Of a stretch of 8,096 nt of DNA, positions 5,112 through 8,096 are shown in pieces (position 1 is the stretch's first letter; the number at the start of each line of letters is the position of its first letter). A program made the translations under genes and the position numbers. The notes beneath the pieces were generated by a model. The model had not been told where the DNA came from and did not search any database. It was given only the letters and a program-made list of their open reading frames with translations. This DNA is from SIG402 sp045639045 (lineage in GTDB: Bacteria; Bacillota; Clostridia; Christensenellales; Borkfalkiaceae): positions 1 through 8,096 of the forward strand of contig JAZUCI010000063.1 of the NCBI GenBank assembly GCA_045639045.1, in the 5' to 3' direction.

Positions 5112-8096
5112 TTATACCTTTTTCACGGTTACGGTAACGGCGGCGCCGTTGATTTCCAATTCCTTGGTAAATCCGCCTTCCGCGCCCGTAAAGCCGTCCG
5201 CTAAAACTGCGGAAGCAAGTTCTTCCCCGCAAAGGGTGATAAGTTCGTTTACGCTTTCCGCATCGCTTACCACACTAAGCAGTACGTGATCGGTAACTTC
5301 AAAGCCCGCTTCCTTACGCATGGTTTGTACTTTGCTGATAAGTTCGCGCAAGTTCCCTTCACGAATCAGTTCGGGGGTAAGCGCGGTGGGCATTGCTACC
5401 GCGATACCGCGGTCTTCGGCTACGGCAAAACCTTCCGCCGCCTTAACGGTGATAAGAAGATCTTCCTTTTCCAAAATTACGTCGTCCCCGCCAAGGTTTA
5501 CGGTGTAAGTGCCTTTAGATACCGCTTCTACCACTTCTTTACCGTTGCAAGAAGCAAGGAAGGTGCGGATATCGTTTAACTTTTTGCCGTATTTGGGCCC
5601 AAGCGTTTTTAATTGGGGTTTTAATTCGTAAGTGATTAAATCCGAGCTGGCGGAAGTAACTTCTACGTCCTTCACGTTCAGTTCGTCCTTCAAAATTTCC
5701 TTGGTTTCTTCCCCGATATTTAATTCGCGGTCGGTAGAAACGATCAACTTGGATAAGGGTTGGCGGTTTTTGATGGCGGAAGCGTTTCTTGCCGCTCTGC
5801 CGAGAACTACCACTTCCAAGGTTTCGCGCATGCTCTTTTCCAAATCCTTGTCAATTAAGGATTCGTCCGCTTGGGGATAGGAGCAAAGGTGTACGGAAAC
5901 GGGCGCATCTTTATCAAATTGGGGAACCAAGTTTTGGTAGATGGATTCCGCCATAAAGGGTACGTAGGGCGCAATAACTTTTGCCAAGGTGGTAAGAACG
6001 TGATACAAGGTGGTGTACGCCGCCTTTTTATCTTCGGTCATATCCTTGCCCCAGTAACGTTCACGGCCACGGCGCACGTACCAGTTGGAAAGTTCGTCCG
6101 TAAAGTCCGCAATCGCGCGGGCGCTATCCGTAATGTTGTATTCGTCCAGCTTCTTCGCGGTATCTTTTACCAAGGAGTGCAATTTGGAAAGCACCCAACG
6201 GTCCATACGGCTTAACGCGCATTTTTTCAAATCGTACTTAGAAGGATCAAATCCATCGATTTCCGCGTAAAGGGTAAAGAAGGCGTAAGTATTCCAAAGC
6301 GTACCCATAAATTTGCGTTGCGCTTCGCTAACCGCTTCTTCACCGAAACGGGAGGGAATCCAGGGCGCGGAGGAGGTGTAGAAATACCAACGAACCGCGT
6401 CTGCCCCTTGTTTATCCAAAACCGTCCAAGGATCAACTACGTTGCCCTTGTGCTTACTCATCTTAATACCGTTTTTATCGTTTACGTGGCCGAGTACGAT
6501 ACAGTTTTTGAAGGGAGATTTACCAAACAGCAAGGTGGACACGGTAAGTAAGGTGTAGAACCAACCGCGCGTTTGGTCAACCGCTTCGCTGATGAAATCG
6601 GCGGGGAAACGCTTTTCAAACAATTCTTTATTTTCAAAGGGATAGTGGTATTGCGCGAAGGGCATGCTGCCGCTATCAAACCAACAGTCGATTACTTCGG
6701 GTACGCGTTGCATTTTGCCGCCGCACTTTTCGCAAGTGCAAGTTAAACTATCCAAGTAGGGGCGGTGCAATTCAATATCCCCCGTAATACCGCAACGGGC
6801 GCGGAGTTCTTCCTTGCTACCGATTACGTGAATTTCCCCGCAATCCGCGCATTTCCATACGGGAAGGGGGGTACCCCAATAACGTTCGCGGGATAAGCCC
6901 CAATCGATAACGTTTTCAAGGAAGTTACCCATACGGCCCGTACCGATGGATTCGGGAAGCCAGTTTACCGAATTATTGGAAGCAATCAGTTCATCCTTAA
7001 TTGCGGTTACGCGGATAAACCAGCTGTGGCGCGCGTAATAAAGAAGGGGGGTATCGCAACGCCAGCAGAAGGGATAGCTGTGTTCGTACAGCGCGTCCTT
7101 TAACAGCATTCCGTTTTCCTTTAAGTCCTTAATAATGAACTTATCCGCATCCTTAACGAACATCCCTGCGTAAGCGCCCGCGCTTTCCTTAAAGCATCCG
7201 CGGTCGTTTACCAGTTGAACGAAGGGTAAATCGTAAATTTTACCAACGCGCGCGTCGTCTTCACCAAACGCGGGGGCGTTGTGTACGATACCCGTACCGT
7301 CCGTAAGCGTTACGTACCCGTCGCAGGTAACGTAATAGCCCTTTTCCTTAAAGGTGCCAACCGCAAAGGGGTACAAGGGTTCGTATTCCACGTATTCGTA
7401 TTCCTTACCCTTTTTCACGGATAAGGTTTCGTACGTTTCAAAAAGGGAGGAAACGAGCGCTTCCGCCATCACGTATACTTCCCCGTTTTCCACTTTGATT
7501 TCCGCGTAGTTTTCTTGCGGGTTTACGCAAAGGGCTACGTTAGAAGGCAACGTCCAAGGGGTGGTGGTCCAAGCCAAGAAGAATTTGTTTTCTTCACCCT
7601 TAATGCGGAATTTAACGTAAACGGATTTTTCCTTTACGTCCTTATACCCTTGCGCTACTTCGTGCGAAGCAAGGGCGGTTCCACAACGGGGGCAGTAAGG
7701 AACGATTTTGTGCCCTTGGTAAAGCAAACCCTTTTTCCAGATTTCCTTAATTGCCCACCATTCGGATTCGATATAATCGTCGTGATAGGTTACGTAGGGG
7801 TTTTCCATGTCCGCCCAGAAACCTACGCGGTCGCTCATCTTTTCCCATTCGGATTTATACTTCCAAACGCTTTCCTTACACTTGCCGATAAAGGGTTCGA
7901 TACCGTAGGTTTCAATTTCCTTTTTGCCGTCCAAACCCAAAAGCTTTTCCACTTCCAGTTCAACGGGAAGGCCGTGGGTATCCCAACCTGCTTTACGGGA
8001 TACGTCGTAACCTTGCATGGTTTTATAGCGCGGAATAATATCCTTCATAACGCGCGTTAAAATGTGCCCGATGTGGGGCTTGCCGTTTGCGGTGGG
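5112..8096 (-). CDS. ileS: Isoleucyl-tRNA synthetase, type 2 (eukaryote-like), 5' end missing
   Basis: Charges tRNA-Ile with isoleucine in the cytoplasm. There are 994 codons, open to the right edge; roughly 45 N-terminal residues are missing if it has the usual length of about 1040. Counting from the edge, the first residues are PTANGKPHIGH with the canonical HIGH signature at 8-11. The CP1 editing domain has WTTTPWTLPSN (176-186) and GTGIVHNAPAFGEDD (267-281), so proofreading of valine looks intact. A likely zinc site is C416-x2-C419 with C455-x2-C458, and the second class I signature is KMSKHKG (545-551). The helical anticodon-binding domain spans about 630-775. The C-terminal part resembles the DUF5915-type domain of IleS2 proteins, with no C-terminal Cys4 finger as in type 1 enzymes. 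The next gene starts three bases after its stop. Type 2 enzymes are often poorly inhibited by mupirocin; that is family knowledge and is not shown by this sequence. Confidence 0.97.
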   Translation of the reverse strand, partial: PTANGKPHIGHILTRVMKDIIPRYKTMQGYDVSRKAGWDTHGLPVELEVEKLLGLDGKKEIETYGIEPFIGKCKESVWKYKSEWEKMSDRVGFWADMENPYVTYHDDYIESEWWAIKEIWKKGLLYQGHKIVPYCPRCGTALASHEVAQGYKDVKEKSVYVKFRIKGEENKFFLAWTTTPWTLPSNVALCVNPQENYAEIKVENGEVYVMAEALVSSLFETYETLSVKKGKEYEYVEYEPLYPFAVGTFKEKGYYVTCDGYVTLTDGTGIVHNAPAFGEDDARVGKIYDLPFVQLVNDRGCFKESAGAYAGMFVKDADKFIIKDLKENGMLLKDALYEHSYPFCWRCDTPLLYYARHSWFIRVTAIKDELIASNNSVNWLPESIGTGRMGNFLENVIDWGLSRERYWGTPLPVWKCADCGEIHVIGSKEELRARCGITGDIELHRPYLDSLTCTCEKCGGKMQRVPEVIDCWFDSGSMPFAQYHYPFENKELFEKRFPADFISEAVDQTRGWFYTLLTVSTLLFGKSPFKNCIVLGHVNDKNGIKMSKHKGNVVDPWTVLDKQGADAVRWYFYTSSAPWIPSRFGEEAVSEAQRKFMGTLWNTYAFFTLYAEIDGFDPSKYDLKKCALSRMDRWVLSKLHSLVKDTAKKLDEYNITDSARAIADFTDELSNWYVRRGRERYWGKDMTEDKKAAYTTLYHVLTTLAKVIAPYVPFMAESIYQNLVPQFDKDAPVSVHLCSYPQADESLIDKDLEKSMRETLEVVVLGRAARNASAIKNRQPLSKLIVSTDRELNIGEETKEILKDELNVKDVEVTSASSDLITYELKPQLKTLGPKYGKKLNDIRTFLASCNGKEVVEAVSKGTYTVNLGGDDVILEKEDLLITVKAAEGFAVAEDRGIAVAMPTALTPELIREGNLRELISKVQTMRKEAGFEVTDHVLLSVVSDAESVNELITLCGEELASAVLADGFTGAEGGFTKELEINGAAVTVTVKKV
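5117..5123 (-). promoter_or_regulatory. Weak ribosome binding site of the methyltransferase
   Basis: AAAAAGG lies in the last codons of ileS, eight bases before the methyltransferase ATG. It is clearly poorer than the AAGGAGG-type sites elsewhere in the window, which suggests translational coupling to ileS. Confidence 0.55.

Larger units (their letters stand above)
1..8096 (-). other. Probable six-gene transcription unit ileS - methyltransferase - pseudouridine synthase - dgt - dnaG - rpoD
   Basis: All six genes share one strand, with junctions of 3 bp, -8 bp, 17 bp, 32 bp and 19 bp. Each gap is taken up mostly by the next ribosome binding site. None holds a GC-rich stem with a U-tract, and none is long enough for an ordinary promoter plus leader. 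One message, possibly boosted by promoters inside coding sequence, is therefore the simplest reading. Neither end of the unit is in the window. Confidence 0.7.

Noticed and set aside
5871..6215. Plus-strand open frame of 114 codons opposite the ileS anticodon-binding domain
   Set aside because: Antisense to a clearly conserved coding region, with no start context and no family resemblance.
7515..8060. Open frame of 181 codons on the plus strand opposite the ileS 5' region
   Set aside because: It begins with TTG without a ribosome binding site, lies wholly antisense to strongly conserved ileS sequence, and has no recognisable domain. Codon bias of ileS explains the lack of stops.

Overview
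The window is a dense stretch of bacterial chromosome in which six genes all read on the minus strand, from high to low coordinates. It fits the Firmicutes, most likely an uncultured Clostridia-like lineage. The reasons are the dgt-dnaG-rpoD gene order, strong AAGGAGG-type ribosome binding sites, two GTG starts backed by such sites, and the clostridial look of the primase, sigma factor and type 2 isoleucyl-tRNA synthetase. The lineage is inferred from remembered family patterns and was not tested by search.

In transcription order the genes are: ileS (its 5' end lies beyond the right edge), a class I SAM-dependent RNA methyltransferase, a short RluA-family pseudouridine synthase, an HD-domain dNTP triphosphohydrolase (dgt), DNA primase (dnaG) and the 5' part of the primary sigma factor gene (rpoD, cut by the left edge). 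The junctions are, in order, a 3 bp gap, an 8 bp overlap, and gaps of 17, 32 and 19 bp. I see no terminator-like hairpin in any of them, so the six genes are probably one transcription unit, perhaps with further promoters inside coding sequence that I could not identify.

The genes join translation (tRNA charging and two probable RNA-modifying enzymes) with replication and transcription (dNTP pool control, primer synthesis, housekeeping sigma factor). The right half resembles a small translation module and the left half is a version of the classic macromolecular synthesis operon. The first gene is isoleucyl-tRNA synthetase, so any T-box or other control element upstream of it could affect the whole set. 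That region lies outside the window.

There is no gene-free stretch longer than 32 bases. I see no mobile element, CRISPR array, tRNA, rRNA, toxin-antitoxin pair or defence gene. All the genes belong to recognised families with intact key motifs. The most interesting points concern arrangement and expression: the ribosome binding site for the pseudouridine synthase lies inside the methyltransferase's 3' codons, and ileS sits upstream of the primase-sigma module. I find no credible new biological system here.
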